A stretch of 64,000 nt of DNA from Gnetum montanum (taxonomy: Eukaryota > Streptophyta > Gnetopsida > Gnetales > Gnetaceae), in the NCBI GenBank assembly GCA_015680685.1, contig MNCI01022611.1, forward strand, positions 63,112 through 127,111, in the 5' to 3' direction. Shown here piece by piece: positions 45,583 through 57,175 of the stretch. The notes beneath the pieces were generated by a model, which was not told where the DNA came from, did no database searches, and was given only the letters and a program-made list of their open reading frames with translations. Every line of letters begins with the position of its first letter. The first letter of the stretch is position 1. Both the position numbers and the translations under genes were made by a program.

Positions 45583-45840
45583 CTACAATCAACATAACTG
45601 CCCGTTAGATCATTCATAAGTAGCTTAAGATGGTCCGTATATACCTTCTTAGTTTGACCAAGTTATGTTGTTGGCACAGGCACATTGTTAAGTCTTCCGA
45701 AGCGTTAATTTATGGGTTAGGGCCAAAGTTTTCATAATTAATCAATTAATTAACTAATTAATTAATTATAGTTAATTTCACAAAGGCACCACCCCCCCCC
45801 CCCCCCCCCCCCCCCACGACTGAAAGCATACCTCTAGTTG
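45583..45840 (-). promoter_or_regulatory. Putative intron and G-run before the accessory ORF of element B
   Basis: On the minus strand TTTCAGTCGTGGGGGGG (G-run at 45815-45787) copies the element's PPT wording. A candidate donor AGAGGTATGC lies near 45833 and the acceptor TTGATTGTAG ends at 45583, abutting the ATG. A and C share the order G-run, AT-rich intron-like segment, AG|ATG. The homopolymer length is unreliable in sequencing. Confidence 0.5.
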
Positions 45841-45964
45841 CTTAAAAGGACAAGGATCGATTGATGCAGACTCGCGATGGAATGTAGGTGCGTTGGCAAA
45901 GGTTAGGCAGAAAAAATGGCAAAAACTCCCCTCAATTTGGATCCCAAATGATAAAACTTTTAAA

Positions 45965-46085
45965 GCGCAGTAGGTGTATATATAGGGTGTAGGCACTGCG
46001 TCGACGGGGCCACGTATATGTGGCCGCGTATACGTAGTCACTGTGTCGATGGGGCCCTGTATACACAGGGGTGTTGACCCATTAA
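45965..46085 (-). promoter_or_regulatory. Internal U3-like promoter of element B
   Basis: On the minus strand this stretch contains GTATACAGGGCCCCATCGAC, ACGTATACGCGGCCAC, ATATACGTGGCCCCGTCGAC and then CCCTATATATACACC (TATA at 45984-45977). The LTR U3 of the same element uses the same words (GTCGACG, ATCGACGTAG, TATACG.GGCC, GGCCCCGTTTACG) before CCTATAAATAAG. It lies about 390 bases upstream of the accessory ATG, so it could drive that ORF separately. Confidence 0.55.
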
Positions 46086-47730
46086 CCAGCATTGACCAAC
46101 CTAGAAAAAGCCTAACATGAGAAATTTGAAATGCCAAATTGGTGCGATGAAGCGCGGGAGAGGCCCGGACATGGCTAAGGACATGAGGAAGGTAATTAAG
46201 CTTGAAAAAGAGACAAAAATAGGAGAATGAGGCTCAAAAAGAACTTCGCAGGGAATAAATCGAGAGATGGGACCCAAAAACTAGTCAACCACGAAATCCA
46301 AAGGATGGGAGGCTTAACAAGCAGGACCAAGGAGATGTAGGTGGGTCCTCCCCATAGCAGGCCAGAGCCTTAGTAGCCCCTGCATAGCCCTCAACACTAG
46401 GGTCTGTGGGCCCCGGGGCCAAGAAATGGTGTTCGCTAGGTCAGACTCCTACCCAAGAGATCCTGCCAAGGCATGGGAAACCCATGGATATCACAACACA
46501 CCTTCATGACATAAGATAGGTAGTGAGGTGAGGGACTGAGAGAACTGGGTAAGGAGAGAGAGACAAGAGAATGGTAGTCCGATCATCAGTCACATGAAAC
46601 CCCATGTGCAGATGTGGTTGAGTGACCCGGTAGAACCGTTCTTGAGGTTAGACCCAAGACCATCTGCATTCAGTGACATTGTAGCAATAGACGAAGTCTC
46701 GGCCATCCCCCAAGGAAGTAAGAATGTCCCCATAGAGAACCACCACTCCAAAAAATGTGAGAGGAAGGAAGTGGAACGGGACGAAGGTAGAGGGGACCAA
46801 GGAAGGCCCATAACTAGTGCAGTGGCTTGTTAGAGGCAGTCTAAGGGGTGTGCTTTGAATTCCCACACAGTAATTTTTTTTTCTTTTTTGAGGGAACCAC
46901 ACCATGCAAAGACCCATGCATGTTTACATGCATTCAACAAAGGGGTGTGCTTTGAATCCTCATGTTTTTTTTTTGAATTTTTTAGTGAGGACCACACCAT
47001 GCAAGGTTAAACTACCCAGAAGCTTCCATGGAGAGAAGGATGTGGAGTGGTAGGAAATCCGTAAGGACATACCAACAACCTCAAAGGGCAAGATAGAGCA
47101 ACAAATATTACATTCCCCTTGAAGTCACACCCGATTCAAACCATTGGATCATCCCCGAGTCTGGGAACCACACAAGTCACACATTAATTAAAATGTTGTT
47201 AAGCGAAGGGGTTGCATGGTCTCAATAGAAGGAAAACCATGGAGTGGGTGAATGGATGGATGACATGAACTCACTGCCGATTTTATGAGCGGAAAGTAGA
47301 CGTAAAGTCCAAAAAGAACCATGTGAGGGCGGAAACTAGACAACTAGGTGGACAAGTGTACATTACCCATCACAACGAAAACCATCCGCGCTAGACATCT
47401 GAAGATAACAAGATGACATATTAGCAATTATGCGAAAAAATAAAACATTCACAAAGAAATGAAAAATAAGTAAAGAAAGGAAAAATGTACAAAGAATTTG
47501 CAAACATATAAACAATGGTGAAAAAAAAATGTAAAACAAAAAAGTTTAAAACAAAAAATGACAACACGGCGAGGTGTGTAGTGGAAAGAATTAGCAGGTA
47601 GGATGGTCTCCCCCATGACTAGGTGGGAAGGAGGAGACACAAAAAATGAAGTGTGGCTGACCTGGTGATGACGAGGTGGTTGCACTATTTGAATGGGATT
47701 CATGGAAAGGTTTCAGTTGTTGGCAGTTGA
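46086..47730 (-). other. Non-coding spacer between integrase and accessory module of element B
   Basis: No protein-like frame is conserved with other copies. Parts align to the spacers of E (34180-34520) and C (about 22389), including the GGGTGTGACTTCAAGGGGAA word and the A-rich stretch followed by a TTCAAAGCACACC word. Conservation without coding suggests structural or regulatory RNA sequence, or simply shared ancestry. Confidence 0.55.
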
Positions 47731-48850
47731 CTAACTATGTTCTAGTGGGGTTTGCAGGTTTATGGATGAGCAAGATCCCAGATGGGAAGGTTTCAGAGAC
47801 AATATCAGGTCCCTCCCATAGTGTTTGAAACTTGGTCGATTGGGATACGTGTGAGGGGTTCCAATACAACACCTTGTCTCCACATCTAAACGTGACCTTC
47901 TGAATCCTAAGATCATGTCATTTTTTGTTGTAGGCCTTGTGGATCTCATTGGAGGATAGGGCCGCTAATCGGTTCTCATCTAGCACACTTAAATTGATCA
48001 GTTGTTCGCGTTGTGCTAGCGGTAGGTCAAGACCCAAGTCACTAGTGGTGGATAGTGTGCAGAGTTCGGCTTGAATTGGAAGTGTAGGCAACTTTCCGTA
48101 CACTAACTCATAGGGAGAGTACCCTACAGGAAGTTTTCAAGTGGAGCGATAGGCCCATAGGGCATCGTTAAGCTTAGTGCTCCAATCCCTCCTATATTTG
48201 CTGATGGTTCGGGTAAGGATCTTAGTGATCTCCCTATTGGTGACTTCGGCTTGCCCGTTGGCTTGGGGGTGATAGGGAGTTGTGAATTTATGCATTACCC
48301 CTAAGCGTTGCATGAGTTTCCAAAAAGTGACACCCATAAAATGAGTCCCATTATCAGAAATGAGTGCACATGGCACTCCAAACCTATTAACAATTTTTTG
48401 TTGGAAAAATCGTGCAATGGTGTTGGAAGAACAATCGACGACAGCTACTACTTCGGCCCATTTTGTATAGTAGTCCACAGCTACAATGATGTATGCCTTC
48501 CCGTTTGACAAGGGTGTGATGAGTCCCATGAAGTCAATGCCCCAAATGTCAAAGGGCTCCAGTGGTTGGATACACTGTTGAGGTCCCTTCAACTGTGCCA
48601 TCATCCCACTATTCCTCTAGCATCGTTTGTAGGAGTAGGTGAACCATTGTGCATCCCTGAAGATGGTGGGCTAGTAATACCCTGCAAGAAGGATCGTAAT
48701 GGCAATGCGGTGTCTAGCATAGTGACCCCCACAAGGGCCCTCATGAGCATCTTGGAGGATGCGTAGCGTATAATCATCAAGGACACACCATCGAACCAAG
48801 CCATCTACGCACACCTTGTAAAGACGACCATTGATCTCCATGAAACACTT
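47731..48850 (-). pseudogene. Integrase of element B
   Basis: The zinc-binding part at 48790-48600 (HEGPCGGHYARH, then a C..C pair near KRC) precedes the catalytic core 48604-48137. The core retains all three acidic residues in context: [13 protein letters not shown] and QAEVTNRE. The C-terminal part (48103-47731) shows FRCGDKVLYWNPSH and a FQTLWEGPDIVSE block (GPF/Y type), and no chromodomain. Several stops (for example after KAYNKK) break it. It would insert the cDNA in the nucleus. Confidence 0.85.
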
Positions 48851-48874
48851 GGCCTTATGGAGAAACTATTATTT

Positions 48875-49450
48875 CTACCGATGGTTCCACTCCTTTGGAA
48901 ACTTTTGAGTGGTGAGGTAGGTGAGGATGTGGCAGAACCAAGGGGATTCCTTGTGCACTTGTAGATCAACTACGCATGTGAAGAGGAGTTCATCTAGAAA
49001 TTGGTCGGATAAGGGCTCCTCCTCTTCTGCGTCATCCCATCGCAACTGAGACAAGTGGTCAGTAATCACATTCTTAGTCCCCTTCCTATCTACCATGGTA
49101 AGATCAAACTCCTGAAGAATCACCAGCCATCGGATTATGCGAGGGCTCACCATTGGTTTGTCCATCAGGAACCAGATAACACTATGGTCAGTATGCACAA
49201 ACACCTCATATCCAAGCACATAGTGCCAAAATTTGTCCAAGGAGAACACCACCACCATTAATTCCTTTTTGATGGTGGTGTAGTTCAACTGAGCACCCAC
49301 AATACTACGACTTGCATAGTGGATATAATAGGGATGTCTCTGATCATCACACTATGTAAGCATAGCTCCCAAGGCGTAGTTGGATGCATTCGTCATAATG
49401 TGAAAGGGTCTGGATCAATCAAGGGCTCGTAGAACTGGAGTTTCTACGAG
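48875..49450 (-). pseudogene. RNase H domain of element B
   Basis: Contains NASNYALGAML near 49395, LNYTTIKKELMVVVFSLDKF, VFVHTDHSVIWFLM and NVITDHLSQL. The order and spacing are those of Ty3/gypsy RNase H (family: DAS, E, TDH, AD.LSR). The first Asp of the DAS motif is Asn here and AD.LSR reads TDHLSQ, so catalysis is doubtful. A stop is near 49350. Confidence 0.85.
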
Positions 49451-49453
49451 TTT

Positions 49454-50480
49454 CTATTTCAGCACTTGGAATGCAAACTCGCACTCCTTGGTCCAGATGA
49501 ACAGAGCATCCTTCTTTGTCAGCTCTACCAATAGCTTGGCGATCTTTGAGAAGTTTTCAATAAATTTCCGGTAGTAACTAGTGTGTCTAAGGAATGACCA
49601 AACATCTTTGACAGTACTTGGTTGGTGGGTGATTCCTTGGATAACCTTGATCTTTTTAGGATATATGCTAATCCCTGTTTGTGAGATGCGATGCCCCAAC
49701 ACAATGCCATCTTGGACCATCAAATGACTCTTCTGCGAATTGAGCCGTAGATTGGTGTCTACACACCTTTTTAGAACCTGCTCTAGATGGTCCAAGGCTT
49801 GCTCGAACATGGCCCCATAGGTGAAGAAGTCATCCATGAAGACTTCCATTCCATTGCTGATTTGTTATTGGAAGATGCTTAGGACAAGGCGTTGGAATGT
49901 AGTGGGTGCATTGCACAGGCCAAAGGGCATCTTCTTGTATGCAAAAGTCCCCCATGGACTTGTGAAAGTAGTTTTGGCCTGGTCCTCTGGTGCTATTTGG
50001 ATTTGGTTATAACCACTATAACCATCTAGAAAGCTGTGGTAGTGGTGCCCTGCTATGGTGTCCAACACTTGGTCTACAAATGGGAGTGGGAAGTGGTCCT
50101 TGAAGGTCTCCATATTGAGCAACCGGAAATCAATACAAACCCTCCACTTGCCACCTTTCTTGGGCACAATAATGAGTGGGCTAACCCATTCGCTATCAGT
50201 GATAGAATAGATGAATCCTGCCTTTAGCAATTGTTCGATTTCATCTTTTACAACCTGCTTCAATTTGGGATTTAACTGTCTTTGTGGCTGTCGTCGTGGC
50301 TTCATGGAAGGATCAAGATAGATCCGATGCTGGAAAACCTTGCGATTAACTCCAGTCAACTCAGGATATGACCATGCGAATGCAACAACCCATTTGTTTA
50401 CCACCTCCAGCAACTTCTTCTTCTGTTCTGGAGCAAGGGTGGAATTAATGATTACCAGCTTTCCATTTTGCAAAAATGCA
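49454..50480 (-). pseudogene. Reverse transcriptase of element B
   Basis: Clear motifs are KAGFIYSITDSEWVSPLIIV, CIDFRLLN, FPLPFVDQVLDTIAGH, FLDGYSGYNQI, PFGLCNAPTTFQR and the catalytic FMDD in MEVFMDDFFTYG (49835). The thumb and connection follow (VKDVWSFLRHTSYYRKFI). One TAA (49867-49865) separates the palm halves in the place of a Gln-type codon. Apart from that stop the catalytic centre looks intact. Confidence 0.92.
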
Positions 50481-50802
50481 TACTCTAAGTGAGCCAGTAA
50501 AGACTTTAACCAAGGGGCTCTTGTTTGAAGCTCTTAGGGATTTCTAGCTTCCCCCAGTCATCTTGGTCATCAACAGTGGAGACCTGTTGATGAATCTCTT
50601 CCATTTCATCTCTGTTATCGATGTAGGCTTGTACAAGCCCCTCTAATGGTTCCATGCATAATGTGCTGTTGGTAGGATTAGCTGTCAGCCACTGGGTGCC
50701 CTCTTGGTTAGTGGCTACTGCGTACAGGCACTGTTGAATAGGTGATTCCTCAGTACATCGACTACATGCTTGAATGGATATCCACTTAGTGGACCATAAT
50801 TG

Positions 50803-51207
50803 CTACACACAATTACACCCTGAGTCACTATACGTGATGCATGGAATGCGCTTCTTCTCGATCTTCCTGAAAGGATTTTCCTTGAAAATTTCAAGGGATA
50901 GATCGCGAAGGCCTAGTCGTGCATCCACCATGCTTAGCCAGGCCTTTCCCATGATGATTGGGAAGTTCCCCTTGTAGTTCTCTACATAGATGACCAGGAA
51001 ATTAGTAGGGTAGGACCACCCACAGACGATGGTCACAATGTCCTCCACCAATCCCAAGGGGACAATGATGGACTGGTTTGCTAACTCAAGTCGAATGTTG
51101 CTCTTCTTTAGCGGGGGTAGGTTCCAGTTCTTGTATATATCATGAGGGATCAAATTGACCGCTGACCTCGAGTTTAGAAGAGCTTTGCATGGCTTGTTCC
51201 CTGCCAC
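50803..51207 (-). pseudogene. Aspartic protease of element B
   Basis: The frame reads KALLNSRSAVNLIPHDIY, where the active site should be LLDSG. Both Asp and Gly are changed, so the enzyme is dead. Downstream, IPLGLVEDIVTIVCGW and FPIIMGKAWLSMVDARLG match element E residue for residue over long stretches. Confidence 0.85.
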
Positions 51208-51869
51208 CTAAAGATAGATGAGGGGGCTTCTTGGATCAGCCAATTTCTTGGAAGGTGACCAACCTTGATCTAGTCGGTCACAACATGCATGAGCATGACC
51301 ATTTGGACGTTGGAGTGCTATTGTTGTTGGCTTGGAGCCTGCTCTAGCAGTGGAATAGTGGAGGCACTTGTAGGTTCAAAGGCACTGGCCACAGGTGTAT
51401 GCGAGGATATGTTCAAATTGTTGGGCCAGAAAAAGGGATGTTTCTGTGGCTTGGGTTCCAGTCCACTCGGCTAAGGTGCCAGTTGTAAGTTAATAGCCCT
51501 CGTAGCATTTCATTGTTGTGGCTATGGCGGGATCTCTTCCTGCATCGAAGGTGTAGGTGGCAGCTAAGTGGGGTGTTGTGGAGGAGTGGCAAGAGAAGGT
51601 GATGGAGGGTAAAAGAGATGTGAGTTTTCCCCCCAGGTCGATGGAGATTGAGGGTGAAAATACTCCGAGGGGTGGTAATGACTTTGAAAGGCCACATGGC
51701 TGGAAGAGTCCCTTGGAGAGACTGGTTGTTGAACATAATACCCATAGGGATCTAACTATTTTTAAGGGTACTGCTGCCTTGGAGGTGGCATCCCCCATGT
51801 TTGTGGGTGCTGCCATTGTTGGAAGTATTCATACGGCTGCGGTGACGCTCCACTTGGATAGTATCCTTG

Positions 51870-53752
51870 CTACTGCTGGTGGAATTGCCTAGAATTGCCT
51901 TGTGGATAAGGCAACCTTCGGGGTGTTTGCCGTTGGTTCAAGTAAGGGTTCAATGCATACACCCCAAACTCTTGAAGATGTGACACCACAGGAAAACATC
52001 CCTTAGGATGTTCATATTGGCATATGCTGCATTCATCATCCTCCTTGATGTCAGAGTCTGCAACCTGCTCTACTACAACAACCTTGCCCTTTCCCCTATA
52101 TTGGGCACATTCAACTTCCTTCTTCCTATGTTGATCATGGTCATTGCCTTGTTCTCTAGATTCCTCTGTCATTTTCAACACGCTTTTGACCCTTTCGTCC
52201 AAAGAGTCCCACATCTTATCCACCTTTGCCGAAATTTCGAATGTAAACTTTTGTAACGACAAGGTCTTTCAGTTTACCATTACTTCCAGTGATGATTCTT
52301 CCTCCTCATCACAAAAATAGACTTCCCTTTTTCTAAGGGAAGGATCTCGGTTGAATTCTTCTACACTCTCCTTTTTTCTAAGTTCTCCTTCCTCTTGGCC
52401 ACTTGTTCAATGAGGTGTTGCAATTGATGGGCCCTTAGCTATGATAGTTGTCCCTGGGCATACACGCCAAGGGTCTTTTGCATTTCAAAATGAATCCCAT
52501 TAATGATGTGGCAAAGTTGTGCTTGTTGAGAGTAACCATGACCAAGACACCGATGCAACAATGAGTAGTACCTGCTCATGGCGGCATCCACGGGTTCATG
52601 ATTTCCTTATTTCCAACCTTAGATCTGTTGTCTCAGGTTTACCACTCTAGAGTATGCTTGATACTTGTTATTGAAAATTTTAAGCATCGTGCTCCATCTT
52701 CTGATTGATTCTGGCTCTAAGGACTGGTACCAACTTTCAGCTTCTTTGATGAGCATGCTAGGGAATAGCTTCAACTTCTGCCAGTCATTGTCAATGTTTT
52801 GTAGGGTGCAGGTGTCATGGAATACTTGCAGGTGAGTCTGCAGATCACAGTTGTATCCCCCTTCAAATCTGGGGATGTTGTTCATATCAACGCGCTTGAT
52901 CCGACTATCCTTCATGTGCCTACTAGGGATTTGAATTGCCTCAGCGATCTGGAGCATACTCCGAGTAGCCAACAATGACTCATCTAAATCATAGTCCTGC
53001 TAAGGACCATGATGCTTGTGAAGATTTTGGCTATCTCTCCTTTCATGCTAGTGAGCATCACGCGATTGCTCATGTGCTTCCTCACCTTGTCCCTTCTGAA
53101 CCTTTTTGCCACCATCCTTTTGCTTCGTCCTACCTCGATTATGATTAGAGCCTGAGCTGGATGAAGGAGAAGGAGAGCGAGAGAATGGAGAAGAAGGAGA
53201 GGGATCTCTTCCTCTACCCTGATGATGGTCCTGATCATCCCGTTCATCTTTGCTAGGTGACCCTCCATCCCCTTGGGGATCTTGGCCACCTAGATGCTTA
53301 GACTGAATCATGGATTGGAGGACCTACTGCCCTAGGGGAAGTTGGGTTGAATGAGTGTCATGAAAGATGGGATCCCCATCATCCTGCAGCCCTTGTGAGA
53401 ATAAGGGGTTATTGAATTGTTTCCCCTTCAGCTATTCATATCTATCCACCTGCTGCTGATCTCTTACTCATCGAGCCTTAGTGGGACGATAGTCCCAGTA
53501 GTCATGGTCCTCCATGACATACTCTGCTCCAAGGTCCTGGATGCCCAATCTGCCAAGATTGTGAAATAGCATCGTAGGAGCTGATCGGTTGGGAGGGTGT
53601 ACAATATTGCCCTCCATGTCCCACCATTGTAGATGTTCATCTTGATGTAGGATGAACGTGAAATCAGGGACGTACTCATTGAGATGCTTGTACACCACCC
53701 GACACTCCTATGGCATTGGTGGGGTGGATATCTCCCTCCTACGAGAAGACAT
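51870..53752 (-). pseudogene. gag of element B
   Basis: Starts near 53752 (MSSRRREIS) and includes VPDFTFILHQDEHLQWWDME, a basic Ser/Arg-rich tract (53311-53048), and the capsid-like part 52975-52619 (MNNIPRFEGGYNCDLQTHLQ, AESWYQSLEPESI). After a frameshifted part, 52262-51870 ends with the knuckle CSICQYEHPKGC and NPYLNQRQTPRRLPYPQGN. Spacing C-X2-C-X3-H-X3-C is shared with element E. Frameshifts and stops interrupt it at several points. Confidence 0.85.
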
Positions 53753-53896
53753 ATTGGACGTTAGATGGTCCATGTAATTGATGTACCTACTAACTTTAAT
53801 CCGCCTAGCATGCATAAATATTTCTATCTTGGGTCCGTTCCAACGACTTGAATGATAATTTTACTAAGGTTAGATGACGCATGTAAGACTTAACAA

Positions 53897-53914
53897 TCCC
53901 CGGCAACGGTGCCA
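53897..53914 (-). other. Primer binding site of element B, tRNA-Asp type
   Basis: On the minus strand TGGCACCGTTGCCGGGGA, one base after the 5' LTR, compares with TGGCGCCGTTGCCGGGGA: a single G-to-A change from a perfect tRNA-Asp match. Confidence 0.88.
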
Positions 53915-53915
53915 A

Positions 53916-54772
53916 TGATGAGCGGCTAGGTACCTCTACGCCCAACCATACGAATCTAGACTGTAAGCACTTGACATGCACTAGACCCTAACCAGTGAAA
54001 CCCTTAGGTTAGAACGGTCGATGTCTTCCTAATCTCAATTGTGATGTTCTCATTACGATGGTTAAGTGAGATTAAGGGTAATGATTTTTATATCTTTTTG
54101 CATATCTTTTGGTGGCTAATTAAGGTATGAAGAGTAAGGAATGAACTATTATCTAATCTATAATTATCCTAGCTTATACTTTAACTATTCCTAGCACAAG
54201 TATCCGATCCCATCTTCCGAACACGTTCTGAGCATCTCCTAACACTTTTGAGTGACCAGACGTTAAGCGTCACTAGGCTTACCAAGTGTTTGATTTACAT
54301 TTAAGATGGTCGTACTTATGGCCTTTACAATCTATGAATAAGCCATGGCGATCAAGATAACAATAATAGAAACTTAAGTAATTAACATAGCATAAACATC
54401 TTAAACTATTGAATGCATAAAATAGCTAAGTCCAAATGCTACAAGGAATGCTTGAATAGTTCATCTTTATTGCCATCATGCCAATGGGCTCAGATACATC
54501 AACGCTCGAATAAAGAGCTGATCACTTTTCTTACACTTGCTGCGAGCACTTGGAAAATATTCTATCTCCTGCGGGAATAAACTGCAAGAGCTTCACTACA
54601 ACTAACTGAAAGATGCCTAAATGAGGTGGAAGGCCCTCTTATTTATAGGCTGAGATAGGTGGCTATGTAAACGGGGCCATGTCGATGCAGGGAGGCTATG
54701 TCGACAGGCTTACATCAATGTGGCTGCGTATACGCAGCCCAGTCGACACATTGACTTAATGATACTTCATTA
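53916..54772 (-). repeat. 5' LTR of element B
   Basis: An 857-bp LTR; in plus reading it runs TGATGAGCGGCTAGG to ATACTTCATTA, with the terminal CA mutated to TA. It is shorter than the 3' LTR by small deletions near the U5 end and in U3. GTCGACA and GTATACGCAGCC words are present. Confidence 0.9.
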
Positions 54773-54777
54773 AAGGT

Positions 54778-57156
54778 CATCAGAAGGAATAATGGAGAAG
54801 AATTCAAGAATGCTAAATTTGAATAGTATTTTCAAATGAATGACATTCTACATCAATTTTATGCCCCTAGGACTCAATAGAATGGTGTTGTAGAAAGAAA
54901 AAAATAGGATCTTGAATAAAATGGAGAGAACTATTTTGAATGACAAAAATCTTTCTTAGCACTTTTGGGCTAAAGTGATTAACACTACTTGCTATGTCTC
55001 CAACAAAGTTCTAGTGAGAAGATTCACTACTAAAACTACTTATGAATTATGGACTGGTAAAAGCCATCTGTTGGTTATTTTCATATTTTTGGCTCTAAAT
55101 GCTATATTCTTAATAACAAAGATGCTTTGATAAAATTTGATCCAAAAATCAATGGGGAAATTTTTCTAGGATATTCAAACATAAATGTTAAAATAGATTA
55201 TAGTAATGACCCTATTCCACAATTTGAAGATGAAGAAGTTCCTATTAAAAAATTATCTAGTACTTCCCTAGTTCAAATTGATAAAGATTTAGAAATAGGA
55301 AGTGAGGATGAGATTACTTCTCCAACTTAGCCCAAAATACCTAGACTTCATCAATCCCACTTTCTAAATGATGTTATTGGGTAAGTAGATGATGGGATTC
55401 GAACTAGAAGCCAAACAAAAGAAATGTGTGCTTATGTTGCCTATATTTCACAACTTGAACCAAACAATTTTAAAGATGCAAAGATAGAAGAAGGATGGAT
55501 CTTAGCTATGCAAGAGGAACTAAATCAATTCACTAGAAACGATTTACGGGAATTGACTCCTAAACCCAACCACAAACATATCATTGGGACAAAATGGACT
55601 TTTAGGAATGAAACAGAGGAAAGCAACAACATTATTAAGAACAAAGCTAGATTAGTTGCCAAAGGATACAATCTGCAAGAGTGAATAGATTTTGATGAAA
55701 TTTTTACTCTTGTGGCTAGACTTGAATCTATTAGACTTATTTTAACCTATGCTAGTGTGAAAAATATTAATTTGTATCAAATGAACATAAAGAGTGCCTT
55801 TTTAAATGGGACTATTAAAGAGGAAAGTTATGTTGAGCAACCTGAAGGATTTGTGAATCCTATTCATCCTAATTATGTTTTCAAACTTAAAAAGACTCTC
55901 TATGGGCTTAAATAAGCCCCTATAGCTTGGTATGATAAACTTTCACATCATCTCATATCCAATGATTTCGAAGGAGGTAGGGTAGATGTTACTTTATTTC
56001 TTAAACATGAAGGTAAAGATTTACTTATTATGTAAATTTATGTATATGATATTATATTTGGAGCTAGTAATGAGATTTCATGCAATAAATTCTTAGATCA
56101 TATGTAAACAAAATTTAAAATGAGCATGATGGGAGAACTCAATAATTTCCTTGGTTTTCAAATCTATCAAACAAAAGGTAAAACTTTTATTTATCAAACC
56201 AAGTACATTAAAGATCTTTTAAATAGATACAACTTGACAGATGTAAAGATAAAAACTACACCTATGGTATCAAACTTCAAACTTACCAAAGATGATCAAG
56301 GGAAGTTTGTTGATCTCAAGATCTATAGAGGTATGATTGGTAGTTTACTTTACTTAATTGCTGGTAGGCTTGATATAGCCTTGAGTATTAGAATTTGTAC
56401 AAGATATCAAGCTAATCCCAAAGAATCACATTTAAAAGAAGTTAAATGAATTTTTCATTACTTAGAAGGTACTATTGATTAGGGACTTTAGTATTCAAAG
56501 GACTCCTCTCTTGATCTTGCCAGGTTTTATGTTGCAAATTGGGTAGGTTGTACAGATGATCATTAGACCATAAGTAAAAATTACTTCTTTCTAGGAAAAA
56601 TTCTTATATCTTGGGTAACAAAAAATCAAACCTCTATAGCTCTTTCTATGGAAAAAGTAAAAAATATTTTAGCTAGAAGTTGTTGTGCATAAATTTTATG
56701 GATGAAGGAAACTCTCAAGGATTGAGGGATCCAATCAAATTTCACACCTATCTTTTGTGATAACAATAACACTGTCAACATGACAAAAAACCTTGTTCAA
56801 CATTCTCATACAAAACACATTGAAATTCATCATCATTTCATACAAGAACATACTCAATGTGGACATATCAAGCTAGAATACATTGGGATAGATAATTAAC
56901 TTGTTGACGCTTTAACAAATCCTCTTTATGAATGACAACTAATTGCCTTGTGTAAAAACATGGGGATAGGACCTTGTCCTATCAAGTAAGAAATTTTTTT
57001 TAATCTTTCAAAAAAAAAAAAAAAAACCTAAGTTTCCTCACATATGTTTATAGGAAGTTTCCCTAGGAAAACTTCTTCTTGTTAATGCCCAAAAACAAGG
57101 AGTAGGTTAATGTTTTATGTTTTGTTTTAGCTAGTATATTTTCCAAGTTTTGGACA
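54778..57156 (+). pseudogene. Integrase C-terminal part, reverse transcriptase and RNase H of element F
   Basis: The integrase core resumes at the TSD (RRNNGEEFKNAKFE) and continues with FYAPRTQ, NGVVERK and HIFGSKCYILNN. RT runs about 55424-56120: EGWILAMQEELNQF, WTFRNE, KARLVAKGYNL, VARLESIRLILTYAS, MNIKSAFLNG and TLYGLK. The catalytic motif near 56040 reads YVYD where the family has YVDD. RNase H follows (MIGSLLYLIAGRLDIALSI near 56330; FCDNNNTVNMTKN near 56754; KHIEIHHHFIQE; LVDALTNPL near 56902). Stops (TAG, TAA, TGA) occur about every 60 codons. Confidence 0.88.
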
Positions 57157-57159
57157 TTA

Positions 57160-57175
57160 CCAAAAAGGGGAAGAT
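57160..57175 (+). other. Polypurine tract of element F
   Basis: CAAAAAGGGGAAGAT precedes TGTTGACC. Its wording is like that of SIRE/Maximus copia elements. Confidence 0.75.

Larger units (their letters stand above)
41545..54772 (-). mobile_element. Element B: 13.2-kb Ty3/gypsy retrotransposon with accessory ORF (Athila/Tat-like)
   Basis: The element lies on the minus strand, with its 5' LTR at 53916-54772 and 3' LTR at 41545-42459. A perfect TSD, aaggt, splits the integrase of copia element F. The PBS is of tRNA-Asp type. The order along the minus strand is gag, protease, reverse transcriptase, RNase H, integrase without chromodomain, a spacer of about 1.6 kb, an internal promoter-like region, and the accessory ORF. 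The RT and integrase wording ([24 protein letters not shown]) and the PBS fit the Athila/Tat group. It is the only member here with a recognisable full pol, but every domain has stops. Confidence 0.93.
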
